A DNA stretch of 64,000 nucleotides, taken from NCBI GenBank assembly GCA_011316305.1, contig SAUG01000176.1:19365-83364 (forward strand). Direction: 5' to 3'. The stretch is from Rusavskia elegans (taxonomy: Eukaryota > Ascomycota > Lecanoromycetes > Teloschistales > Teloschistaceae). Positions 46,362 through 56,960 of this stretch are shown one piece after another. The position numbers and the translations under genes were made by a program. The notes under the pieces are model-generated. The model saw only the letters and a program-made list of their open reading frames with translations. It was not told the DNA's origin and did no database searches. The number at the start of each line of letters is the position of its first letter. The stretch's first letter is position 1.

Positions 46362-48753
46362 TTACTGCTCTTCCCCCTTGGCGAAGATCCCCCAGTCTCC
46401 AGAATTCCCCCCTTTCTTCCCAATAGTCTTTACATCTCCGATCGTGATTCCCTTGTCGACTGCTTTGCACATATCAACCACTGTCAACGCGGCTCCTACT
46501 ACTCCACACATCGCTTCCATTTCTACCCCTGTTTTACCAGTGCTTTCGCAAGTAACCTTGATCCTCAGCGCTCCACATGAGCTTATCGGCTGCTTCACGG
46601 CCTGTGATGTGCTTGTTAGGCTTTCGTCGTTGGGGTTTACGAGGCTCAGATCGATCGAGCAGCCCTCGACCGCTACGTTGTTGTGCGCAAGAGGTATACA
46701 GTTGCTCGTATTCTTAACAGCCATAATGCCCGCAATTCGCGCAACGGCCAAGACATCACCTTTCTTGAGTGCATGATCTTGGATCATATCCATGACTTGA
46801 GGATTCGAGAATCGAACGAGACCGACTGCGACTGCTGCACGCCGAGTAGGGACCTTGTGACCGACTGAGATCTGATGCACCTCCGAACCAGCATCCAGGT
46901 GCGGCAGGCTTTTACAATCTGCCCTCATTGCTGATCTGGAAGCACTAAATCCTCGAGATGTTGAAACCGAGTACGGAGGCCCTAGGGTTCGCACTTTCTT
47001 CGCGTCCTTGCCATTCTCGAGTGCGAGGTAATCTCGAAGATTTTTGCGCCCCATATCTGGTCCGCCTGATAGCTGTGCACTCGTATAAAGCGGGGCTCTC
47101 GATGCATGAGGCCCATACATATGGTGTGGGTAGTTAAATAGGTTCTGAGAAATGGAAATACCCTGGTGAGCACCGAAGCGCCGTCGTAAGACGCTAGACA
47201 GATGTACTGAATCAATATTCTGTGCAACTGCTGGCATAAATGACCTCTCTTGCATCGGAAAAGGATTTTCGTCCTCTGGATTATGTAGAGTCAGCCATGA
47301 TCTAGCCAGGCAGCTCGGCTTTTGGAAAACATACATCATGGCCTGCACACAAGCTTACGGAATATTTGCGACTTGAGACACATCGTCCTTGGAGATATAG
47401 AATTCACCCACCGATCAGAATCATGGGTCTGTTCTTCATGTTCTCCAATTGGCCCATGCCAGCATGTCTCTCCTTCTTCCTCTTCACAGCCATGCCGATA
47501 ACTTCTAGAAGCCGAATCTCGCGCTCGGAATGGTCAACTGTTCCCGCATGCCTGCCCAGATCTCGTCTTCTGTCAATATGGGAACTTTTCATACTGTCCA
47601 GTGCCGCCCAATCAATCGACTCTCCGCGATTCTCTTCCCTCAACAGGTCTCTCAAGTTGACTTCGCTGTTTCCGAAAAGGCAAACCTTCAGGTTGCCATC
47701 AGCCGTGATCCTCAGCCTGTTGCAAGTCCCACAGAAGTTTTCCGTCATGGATGTAATGAAGCCAACCTTGCCCCTGAAACCTGGGACCTGCCAAGTCTTG
47801 CTTGTTTCGTTCCTGCCCTCTTCCTGCATCTTGCCCAACCCCGGATGTTTGTGCCGTATGATCTCAACCATCTCCTTATACGGTAGCATCTTCTGCTGGC
47901 TCCACTTGTTGCCGTCAAAAGGCATGTACTCGATGAACCGCACTTCAATGTCATGTTCACGGCCCATCTCGACGAATGAGAGAATCTCACGCTCATTGAC
48001 GCCACGCATTATCACGGCATTGATCTTCAACTTGATTTGAGCACCAACACGGTTCATATCTAGGATCCTGTTCAAGCTCTTCATCACGGCTTCGAAGCCT
48101 TTTCGTCTAGTCATGATTTGAAACTGGTTTGGGTCCAGTGTATCGAGACTCAAGTTGACGCCAGTCAGACCGGCTTCGACCATAGCATCGAGCTTCCGGT
48201 GTAAGGATATTCCATTGGTGGTCAAACACAACTCTTTGAGTCCCTTGGTTCGCAGAGTACCAATCTCTTGCATCAACCTGAGTATATCCTTCCGAACAGT
48301 TGGTTCCCCACCGGTCAATCTGATCTTGTTGACACCCTCTTGCACGAAAAGTTCGCTGAGCTGGACGATTTCGGGGGTAGTCAGAAGATGGGCTGGTTGT
48401 GAGAGAGGGACTCCTTCGGCGGGCATGCAATAGGTGCAGCGCAAGTTGCAACGCTCGGTCACGGATATACGAAGATAGGTATGTTGACGGTAGAATTTGT
48501 CAGTCAAGAAGTGGGAGAAGGGTTTGGCATTTCTGATTTCCTCGACTCGTGGAAGTACAGCTGCAGGTGGTATGGGAGATTGTAGGGCCTTAATTGATGG
48601 AACTTGAATAGCATCAGCCAAGGGTGGTATATCGTGGGCTTGCACTGCTGTAGCAGAGGTATGCCTCCTCCCTAGGGGAGGTAGAGTTCGGTAAGGTCGC
48701 AACGAGCGGCCGCCGGAGCGCAACAAGGTCGCCATGCTCGGGTGGATAGACAT
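46362..48753 (-). CDS. cnxABC: Molybdenum cofactor biosynthesis fusion MoaA-MoaC (cnxABC / MOCS1 type)
   Basis: Exons 48753-47408 and 47301-46362 give 761 aa. The first half is GTP 3',8-cyclase (MoaA), a radical-SAM enzyme. It has a mitochondrial-type Arg/Ser-rich leader, the N-terminal cluster CNLRCTYC (C102, C106, C109), LTGGEPTVRKD, and the C-terminal cluster motif FCGTCNRLRITADGNLKVC. It ends in Gly-Gly. The second half is cyclic pyranopterin monophosphate synthase (MoaC): HLDAGSEVHQISVGHK, AVAVGLVRFSNPQ, GDVLAVARIAGIMAVKNTS, CIPLAHNN, TGVEMEAMCGVVGAALTVVDM and the GGNSGDW end. Together they convert GTP to cPMP, the first step of Moco synthesis. The intron between the halves starts inside the MoaA stop codon (GG/GTGA), so retention gives free MoaA. 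A second ATG at 48735 is also possible. Confidence 0.93.
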
Positions 48754-49172
48754 GAATGGCGGGAGGGCTGGGGTTTATCATGGCTTTAGCTGATAGATGT
48801 GTGCTAATCGCTGGTGATGTGGCAAGTGCGTAAGGCAACATGAGTACCTTACTTTCTTTTTCTGCCGTCCAAGGGTGTGCGGAGAACCCCGTTTTTTGGG
48901 TTGCAGCAACGATGACATAAGCAGGGAGATGTTAGGTTGTCACTACGCAGTACCCTCAAGTAGAGAATCATCTATCTGGGTATTTTGATCTGGAAAAGGG
49001 TCCGATTACAGATGTTATGCATGAACATACAGTGTTGAAATAGCCATTCAGCTACATGGTCTTTGATCTCTATTTGTGCTCGGCCATCGCGTTACTTCGT
49101 AGCCCATCAAAGCCTGTTCTGTTTCCTTCAAGCAGGAGATTGCAGAATATATACAGACACAAGAATTCATGT
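48754..49172. other. Spacer between cnxABC 5' end and bZIP 3' end
   Basis: 419 bases, including the promoter of the Moco gene. No motif I can support. Confidence 0.5.
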
Positions 49173-51018
49173 TTACAAATGAGAAATCACGGACGCCACT
49201 CTTTGCGAAGCAGCTTCCATCATTGCACACAACCGCACAAACTTCTCCACGGCCGCAGAATCGACTTTGTCGTTGACAGAGACGTCGTCAATAATTGTCA
49301 GCTTAAAGTGGTCGGTGGACTTTGCCAGCGAGGAACTTTCGAGGGTGTTCTGAGGTTTGAAGATCGTTGGTCTTGATGACTCTGAGATTTCCTCGTTGTA
49401 AAGGGCATACACAGGATCAGTTTCATCGAGCTGAAGGAGGGTTCGGTCTGTAATTCCGGTAGAGCATTCTTGGCTTCGAGGCTCATAGCATGGGGTAAGC
49501 GGGTATTCGATGGTTGGGGCGTCCAGCTTGCACCCCTCGCTGGCAAAACGGATAGGAAGGCCCGAAGGCTTCCCAGAGAGCGAGCTACCGTCCCCATGAT
49601 CAACGGCTGGGCCTTGGGGCATTGACGTGACGGCGTAAACCTGAGCATCGTAAAGACCATAGTCCATATCATGAGTCCACGTCGTGTTGAAGTTGATGTA
49701 TGTATCCGGCAATAAAGCTACACCAATTTGAGCGTCTTCTTGCTCGCTTTGGACCTGTGGCGACGATGGGTGCGGGTTGACATCTTTGGGACAATTTAGT
49801 TGTGATTCTTCGATCTTGGGAACGGTCGTCTCTTGTTGAATTTGCGTTGAGGATTGTTTCTCTGCGCCGCTCATCTCTTCCAAGAATGTGGAGAACGCCG
49901 GAGATTCAAGAAGCATACGAGTCAGGTCGGTCAAGCGAGTATTCTCCGCCATCAGTGCTTGGTTCTTCGTTCGGAGTTCATCAGCTTCTGCCGACTTGGC
50001 GGCAATCTCGCCTTCTAGTTGACCGATATATTCTGCGAAAGAGTCAGCTTGTACTCATAAAAGACCTTTGCTTGTGCATACCTTTTCTCCGTGACCGGAA
50101 GGCCCGTGCCGAGACTTTGTTCCTAAGCTGCCTTCTCTCTTTGCTGCTGAGCCTCTTTCCTTCCTCGCTAGCCAAGAGACGTTCATCCTCATCCATGTCT
50201 TCTTCGTCCTTTTTGGCACGGCCAAGGTGAGAGACGCTGCCATGAGCTGTGGGCGTAGGGGCATCATCGGTTGATGAGGTGACGCTGCTATGCCGCATCT
50301 GGTTTAAGAGGCGTGATATCCTTTCCTCGACAACGGGATCTTTGGCAGGTACTGAAGAGCTAAGAGGACGCTGAGAAGCTGGTCTGGATACCGAACGAGC
50401 TTGTTGCTGCTGAGAAAGAGTCTGCTGACGTTGCGCTTCCGCTTGAGCTTTGGCCTGCTGTTGGTGCATCCCAGGCCAGGCTCGTTGCTTAGGTGCAATA
50501 CTGCTGAGCGAAGACTCCTCGCCACCTACGGCGCTGGGATTGATGTAGTCGGCGTTGGCATCCTGAATCGAGGCCGCAAAGTCTATATCCATGTCGGGAC
50601 CTATCTGAGAAGGGGTAGTGTTGAAGTCGAAGCCGTCGTCGGTGGTGTTCATGCCGAGGTAAGAGCCGGTAGGTGGGAAGCCGTACATACGTTGTGCTTG
50701 CCCGTGGACGATATGATCATTTTGGTTGACGGCAAGTGTATTGGCCAAGGCACCCATTGGAAGGCCGGTCTGCTGCTTGTGGAGCTCATATTGATGGCTT
50801 GGACCGGCAAACGTCTTCTGGTTGGATTGGCTTAAGAGCAGGCTATTGGCGTACTCATTGGTGTCGAACGGAGCTGGGGTGGAATTTGACTGAGAGGTGT
50901 CTGAATTGTAGGAGGAAGGCGGGAGTATGGATGATGGATCATAGTTGATATATTGATCCATGTCGAGAGAATCTTGGGAGGCAGAGGTGGTGTGAGAGAG
51001 ACCCTGAGACGTGGCCAT
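49173..51018 (-). CDS. bZIP transcription factor (598 aa)
   Basis: Exons 51018-50082 and 50032-49173 are joined across a 49-base intron in phase 1. The basic region SKERRQLRNKVSARAFRSRR has the N-x7-R spacing of DNA-contacting bZIP residues. The intron splits the basic region from the zipper, which continues EYIGQLEGEIAAKSADELRT and KNQALMAENTRLTDL. The N-terminal 280 residues are Gln/Ser-rich with an acidic stretch (KKDEEDMDEDERLL) before the basic region. The C-terminus is Pro/Ser-rich with a final amphipathic helix (AVEKFVRLCAMMEAASQRV). It acts in the nucleus; target genes are unknown. The family is conserved in filamentous ascomycetes, but I cannot name an orthologue with certainty. Confidence 0.9.
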
Positions 51019-52383
51019 AACCAAGGTGGTACACGCAGGAGGTGAACACGCAGTGATTGTGGTACGTCGCCAGTAGGTCAGATGTCAAGGTGTCGAGTTG
51101 GTTGGTTGACCTGAGGATTGGGATGGCGTGTGTAGTTGTAAAGGAACTGCTGCCTGAAAAGGTCACTTGTATTTGAGAGATGGCGTTTCCAATTCGACGA
51201 AGGAAGAGCGGCCTCAGAGTTCAGTAGGAGCCAACCTTAGTCGTACGATGGATGAGTAGATCTGGAGAGGCTGATGATGGAGGTAAGGTAGATTGTAGAG
51301 AAGAGACGGATTCGGGTCAATTCAGGTTTGATGTGCTTGGTGAGGCAGTGCATTATTGATGCCAAGTTTGATCGCCAAGGCCAAGCCTCCACGGCGAATA
51401 AATCCGTAATTACGAGCCATCCAATAATTTGATTTCCGGACCCCATAGCTTCTCGCTGGGCGGCATAAGTTGCGGCATAAATTGAGACGATGCTGAGACT
51501 CTTGTTGAAGCGAAACGCGCGTCGTTGATGATGCCGACTTCCGGAGTCGAATGCATTATTATTGTAGTCTTGTACACTGTTGCACGTCAGGATCTCGTCC
51601 AAGGAATGAATGAAGTGCCGTACAATAATGATATTGCGCTGATTCTTACAATCGAGGATAATAATAGTCTGTCGTCGGCCCTCGTTTTGAAGGAAGCCTC
51701 ACAGCAGGCCGGGGCCAGACAATCCATAGCAACCTGCCGGTATCGTCTCTCGATTTGCCATCACCTGGACATCAGTGTTAGCCCTTGGCAATCCTTGTCG
51801 TACTTGGCTCACCTTGGCTTACTTACTCTAGTACATCCGTGCCGCCAATGCAGGTAATCGCTATCCAGATCATGAAAAAAGGATGAATTACTATTCGAGG
51901 CTTCGGATGAGATCCGAGTTGAAAGAGCGCTAACCCGATGCGTCCGCCCGTTGAGATCAACGGGCAACGGCCGATTAATTTTGGCTTCACCCCATATCAG
52001 TCTTCGACGCATACAAGCTTACCCGGTCTTGTGGTAACAAGTTGCTTGACTTGACTGTTACATTCGAGCAGTCGTTGCAGCAATTAGGAAGCATGATGGG
52101 AAGCATGCTATGTCGAGACGGTCTGGTAAATGGTCCGGAAGAAGCGGTGGAGCGGAATCGCTGCTGACGTAGGATTCCCCAACTTCTTTTATCGTCTTCC
52201 CATCGGTCGTCCTTTCCCGACTCATACCTTCATTTGATCTTGGACTGCGGCTAGTCGTGGAGCTATATTGGGTAATAACACAAAGAATCACTCTTGGCCC
52301 AGGTAGCGTTGGCTATGAGTTGCTTACCAGGGCTGCTTGCAGTATTCCATTGAGCTTGGCCTTTACTTGGCCAGACGAGCGCC
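51019..52383. other. Divergent intergenic region
   Basis: 1.36 kb between the bZIP gene (minus) and the lipase gene (plus), so it holds both promoters. Only short frames; nothing recognised. Confidence 0.5.
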
Positions 52384-54966
52384 ATGGAAGCGCCAGATGC
52401 TTCATCCATGGGCCTGAACATGCCGGAACGCGAGTGCCATTCATTTGGTCCTCGAGCGGATAAATATACACAGTCAGACAAATCACGGAAAGGCTCAACA
52501 AACCCAGAAGAAGACATTCAATCCGTCGTCGGCGTCAGTATTAGCAGGACACAGACAAGATTGAGGTCGCCCATCTTCTATGATGGCTCTGCTGCTTTCT
52601 TGGATCCATCGCCATCCCTCAAGCAAAACGACGTGTCACAGTCTGGATTGGATTACGATGGACCGTTACGGCATGCAAGTAAAGCCTCTAGTCTCGAGGA
52701 CTCCGAGGTTTCGGCCTCTTCTGATGAGACGCCATTGCCCTCTCCCTGGACTTCGGAGCCAAAGTCTTTCGAGGAACATCGCATCGGACCGCAGCAACAG
52801 ATTGCACAGGATCCTCAACCCTCTCCTACTCCAGGTACTATGGGAACACTTATCGATTCGAATTTGAAAAGATTCTTATCGATGCTCACCATGCCATCCC
52901 TGCCGAAACCTCCCAGCATACGGGACATTTCGATGCCTACATTGTCTACCTTCATGGGCAACAAAGCGAATCTCCAAATGGATGGTTCACCAGGTAGGCA
53001 AAAGAGAGCGAACTCGCTCATGCCTCAGAGGCCTCAATGGCTTTCCCCAAGGATTGGCACGACGTCTCAACAGAGACCCCCCAGTGGTAGAACTCTTGCG
53101 ACAGGCAGAGCAGGGTCTGTGAACTCCGTTGCAGACCCAGAAAGCCCGAGGTTTGTAACAGATAGCTCGTTCAATCAAGCTTCCAAAGACCGGGGTGCGC
53201 CACCGCCATCTCTGAAAAGATCCATCTCAGATCAGTCACTAGCCATTCGCCGGGCAAGCTCTTTAGGCTCCTCCCTGGGCGATGATACCCGGTGGGAAAA
53301 CGTGCAAAAAATGGTTAATAGTCGGACAAAAGCCATTGCCGATAGCCTTCAAGACTCCAACATCAGGCTCCCTAGCCTGCCCAGCGTGAACCTGGGCTCA
53401 CTAAGACCAGACTTCCTGAGAGGCCGAGCTACGAGTGACACTATTCGAAGTCCTCAGCTGAACAGATGGTCTGGCAGCTTTCAAGCCGCTTTTCATAGCT
53501 CACCACATTACGAGACTTGCAATACACAAGCGAATCTTAGACCCCAAAAGATTGCGGTGGACGGTCTGCAGAAATCAAAAACTTCGCTAAAGGCTGTGAA
53601 TCCGCACTTCACCAAAGCTTTAGAGTCTCTTACTGGCGACATTGTCATTATGGGAGGGTACCGGGGATCCATTCTCCGATCAGCCAAGCCGCCCCACCGT
53701 CAACTGTGGGTACCTGTCAAAGTTGGTCTCAACATCAGGAGGGTCAATCTAGAAGTCGGCCTAGAGTTCAATGACGAGGAAAGGATGGAAGAGACAATAT
53801 TCTCGTCCGGCATGCTCTCTCATATCGGACCCGTGGACATGGGACGTCGATTGCTCAAACGACTCAGATCGTGCCAGAACGCACAAGAAGGCAAGTTGAG
53901 AGTCCACGATTACGGTTATGATTGGAGACTGAGCCCTCACCTGCTCAGCCGACGGCTAATTCGATACCTCGAAAATTTACTTTCCAACACGGATACTTCA
54001 AAGGGCGGTAAGAGCGGTGCAATTGTTATTGCGCACAGCTTAGGTGGTTTAATAACCAGACATGCAGTCAATCAGCGGCCCGAGTTGTTTGCAGGAGTTA
54101 TTTACGCTGGCGTGCCACAACATTGTATCAACATACTTGGGCCAATGCGTAACGGCGATGAGGTCCTTCTCAGTTCCAGAGTGCTTACAGCGCAAGTGAA
54201 CTTCACTTTGCGGACCAGCTATCTTTTGCTGCCCGACGACGGGCGGTGTTTCGTAGACAAGCTAACAAGGGAGGACTATCCTGTCAACTTTATGGACGTT
54301 GCGGAGTGGAGGCGTCACGCTCTCTCGCCGTGTATAGCACCAGCATTACCACCGTTTGTGGCCCCAGAGCGCAAAGGGTTACTCAATTCAATGACCGAAA
54401 ATCTCCTGGCATTGCCGCTCGTTGGCCGGAAAAGCCTTCCTACGAAACCCTGCACGAAGGCTGCAGCTGTGGCTGATGTAGACCCCCATCTTGATGAAAA
54501 TGCATCGTCCAGCAGCCCGTCCAAAGAGCCGCAGAGTACGATACCGCTTGCACAAGCTGAAGAGTATTTGGCACGCACCCTAGCCTCGACGGTGTGCTTC
54601 AGAGACGAGCTCAAGTTCGACGCATTGCATGCTCAAGAGAACCGATATCCACCGCTTTCCATACTCTATGGTACTTCGGTGCCTACCGTATATCGAGCAC
54701 GAGTCGCTGCTCTGGCGGCCATCAGATGTAAAGATGCATTCGAGGATCTAGCATTTGCTAGTGGAGATGGAGTATGTCTTGCAAAGGCCGCTATGCTGCC
54801 AGCTGGGTACAAATGTACACCGGGTGGCAAGGTGAAAACAGAGAGAGGGCACGTTGGCTTACTCGGGGATCTCGAAGCCATTGGAAAATGCCTTGTCAGT
54901 GTGATTGAAGGTAGGAAGAAAGGCGTAGGTTTGGGGCCCCAACCTAGCGAATGGGGGACTAGATGA
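52384..54966 (+). CDS. LCAT-like alpha/beta-hydrolase (lipase or acyltransferase)
   Basis: A single exon of 860 aa. The first 400 residues are Ser/Pro-rich and disordered. The hydrolase domain begins near TGDIVIMGGYRGSIL (around 418). It contains the LCAT-type motif DYGYDWR (D509) and a nucleophile elbow IAHSLGG with Ser552. A GDGVC motif with D795 and ERGHVG with H823 could complete a Ser-Asp-His triad at the expected C-terminal positions. The family covers phospholipases and acyltransferases acting on membrane lipids. No signal peptide or transmembrane helix is evident, suggesting a cytosolic or peripheral protein. The next gene on the same strand, PI synthase, also works on phospholipids, but functional linkage is only a guess. 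Confidence 0.85.
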   Translation: MEAPDASSMGLNMPERECHSFGPRADKYTQSDKSRKGSTNPEEDIQSVVGVSISRTQTRLRSPIFYDGSAAFLDPSPSLKQNDVSQSGLDYDGPLRHASKASSLEDSEVSASSDETPLPSPWTSEPKSFEEHRIGPQQQIAQDPQPSPTPGTMGTLIDSNLKRFLSMLTMPSLPKPPSIRDISMPTLSTFMGNKANLQMDGSPGRQKRANSLMPQRPQWLSPRIGTTSQQRPPSGRTLATGRAGSVNSVADPESPRFVTDSSFNQASKDRGAPPPSLKRSISDQSLAIRRASSLGSSLGDDTRWENVQKMVNSRTKAIADSLQDSNIRLPSLPSVNLGSLRPDFLRGRATSDTIRSPQLNRWSGSFQAAFHSSPHYETCNTQANLRPQKIAVDGLQKSKTSLKAVNPHFTKALESLTGDIVIMGGYRGSILRSAKPPHRQLWVPVKVGLNIRRVNLEVGLEFNDEERMEETIFSSGMLSHIGPVDMGRRLLKRLRSCQNAQEGKLRVHDYGYDWRLSPHLLSRRLIRYLENLLSNTDTSKGGKSGAIVIAHSLGGLITRHAVNQRPELFAGVIYAGVPQHCINILGPMRNGDEVLLSSRVLTAQVNFTLRTSYLLLPDDGRCFVDKLTREDYPVNFMDVAEWRRHALSPCIAPALPPFVAPERKGLLNSMTENLLALPLVGRKSLPTKPCTKAAAVADVDPHLDENASSSSPSKEPQSTIPLAQAEEYLARTLASTVCFRDELKFDALHAQENRYPPLSILYGTSVPTVYRARVAALAAIRCKDAFEDLAFASGDGVCLAKAAMLPAGYKCTPGGKVKTERGHVGLLGDLEAIGKCLVSVIEGRKKGVGLGPQPSEWGTR

Positions 54967-55545
54967 ATGTAAAGTGAATCAGGAAGTACGTAGCGATGCA
55001 CACAGTAGCCATCGTAGCGTCCTACAGCATATGTAAACCATGTCTACGACATCGATACGAGTAATAGGGGTATGACCTCATCCCTGTCGGCTTGGCACGG
55101 AGATAACGAGATCAGATCTCCAGATCAGCCAGTAATTTGCCCATCCAATCCAGAGAAAGCTCCTTTTGCAGGCAGCAATCATCAATACCCTCTTGCGCAG
55201 CTCAGTCCACATAAAGACTTACACCACCTACGAAGTACGAATGCACACATTCCGTGCAAAGGCAGATTGTTGTGCACCATCTTCATAAGCCAAGCTTATC
55301 GTACCACCTAATTCATGGTATCTCTCATCAATTCAATCCGCATCTTCCGAACGGTGCTTTGTGAACAGACACTTGACGTCTTCTAGCGGAGCAATACCGG
55401 AGCTGAAGCCAATCTTCTAGCCATTCCGTCGACTTTCAGTTGAACCACAACACTCGCAGGGATAAGCCATTAGCCACGGGCAGACTTTGTTCGACGCTGC
55501 GGAACGTGGACTTTACCTTGGATCTTTGACTTCCTACTGGTAGCA
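54967..55545. other. Spacer between lipase and PI synthase genes
   Basis: 579 bases holding the lipase terminator region and the PI synthase promoter; no individual signal is claimed. Confidence 0.5.
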
Positions 55546-56549
55546 ATGGACGGTGTCAGAACGCGGAAGCAGCCGGCGAAGGCTGCGAACGGAGTCGAGC
55601 AAAAAGTCAACGGGCATGCCGATTCAGGAGACAGAACAGCAGCATTTGCAGAGCCGACTGAGAACATCTTCTTGTTCTGGCCAAATGTAATCGGTGCATA
55701 TGGAATAACACTTGTCAAACCCACGCTCCGGGCTAACATAGTATCCAGGCTACTCCCGCATCGTCCTCGCCATCGCATCGCTCTACTACATGCCCTTGCA
55801 CCCCCGAACGTGTTCCTGCCTCTACAGCATCAGCTGTCTCCTTGATGCTCTCGACGGGTTGGCCGCACGACAATTCAACCAATCCACCCGGTTCGGAGCT
55901 GTACTGGACATGATCACGGATCGATGTACAACCTCGTGTCTATTGGTTTTCCTAAGCTCCGCTTTTCCCCGGTGGTCGATCGTGTTCCAGGGCCTGATCA
56001 GCCTCGATTTTGCCAGTCATTACATGCACATGTATGCCACCTTGACAATGGGCTCGGGACAAAGCCATAAGAAGATCGATCAGAGTAGAAGCCGGTTGCT
56101 GCATCTATACTACAACAACCGGGTGAGTGGTCTTTGGTTGCAATTGCTTGGGTTGTGGTCACTAACGACTCCTGTAGACGGTCTTGTTCGTGTTTTGCGC
56201 TCTCAACGAGCTGTTTTTCATCGCGCTTTACCTCCTCTCATTTTCGTCGCCAATGTTGTCGCCTTCACTTCTCCCGGCAGGTGGCAAGGCAGCAGGAACG
56301 GCTCAGCCAGGAAGTCCTTCCCATGCGTCCTCTTTGATCTTCGCTACTCCAGGGAGCGCGTGGGCTATGGAGCTTGCGCGTGCAAACAAGATGAATTCAT
56401 TTTGGCCATGGGTTCTCGCTGGAGTATCATCTCCCGTCATGCTTGGGAAACAAGTCCTGAACGTTATCCAATTGGTAAAGGCCAGTAAGTGGCTAGCTGA
56501 GGGAGACATCAAGGCCAGACGAGCAGAGGGGCTACCTAAGAAGAAGTGA
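55546..56549 (+). CDS. pis1: CDP-diacylglycerol--inositol 3-phosphatidyltransferase (PI synthase)
   Basis: Exons 55546-55686, 55742-56122 and 56178-56549 (introns of 55 bases each, both phase 0) give 297 aa. The CDP-alcohol phosphotransferase signature is complete: D85-G86-x2-A89-R90-x8-G99-x3-D103-x3-D107, within LDALDGLAARQFNQSTRFG. The following DFASHYMHMYATL and GSGQSHKKID are PI synthase features. Several hydrophobic segments and a Lys-rich end (EGLPKKK) fit an ER membrane enzyme with a retrieval-like tail. It makes phosphatidylinositol from CDP-diacylglycerol and inositol and is essential in yeast. It is longer than the roughly 220-aa yeast protein, owing to a polar N-terminus and a Gly/Ser-rich loop. 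Confidence 0.95.
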
Positions 56550-56960
56550 GGCGGTTCTCGAAGTATCGGTGGGAGTCCAATGGTGATCAAATGTGTACTT
56601 TTTGTAATATGCTGTGTATCTGTCTTTAGCGTGTGGCGTTGGGGACTCCGATCCTAACATTGGGTTTGTCCAAGATATATGCGACACTCGAGACTATACC
56701 TTACAATCAGCTTACTCTGTACTTTGTCCACTACTTCCGGCTGAGCGCTAACCTCGTACTTAACCCCTTTAATAGACTCTTGTGAAACGACTGGAGTCAG
56801 TCATGTCGTCATTTTTATATCCGCACAAAAGCCGAAACAAAACGTCTTCCGAGGTTCTCCAGATACTTTAATTTCAACTCCGCTTCTCTTTGAATGACCT
56901 CACACCTCATCCCGTTCCCTACACAGCATCTCGCAGCGGTATACGAGTGATGGACGAGAT
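56550..56960. other. Spacer before the PP2C gene
   Basis: 411 bases between two plus-strand genes; promoter of the phosphatase. Nothing else recognised. Confidence 0.5.

Noticed and set aside
46108..46470. 120-codon minus-strand frame after the MoaC end
   Set aside because: It overlaps the MoaC exon in another frame and shows no domain.
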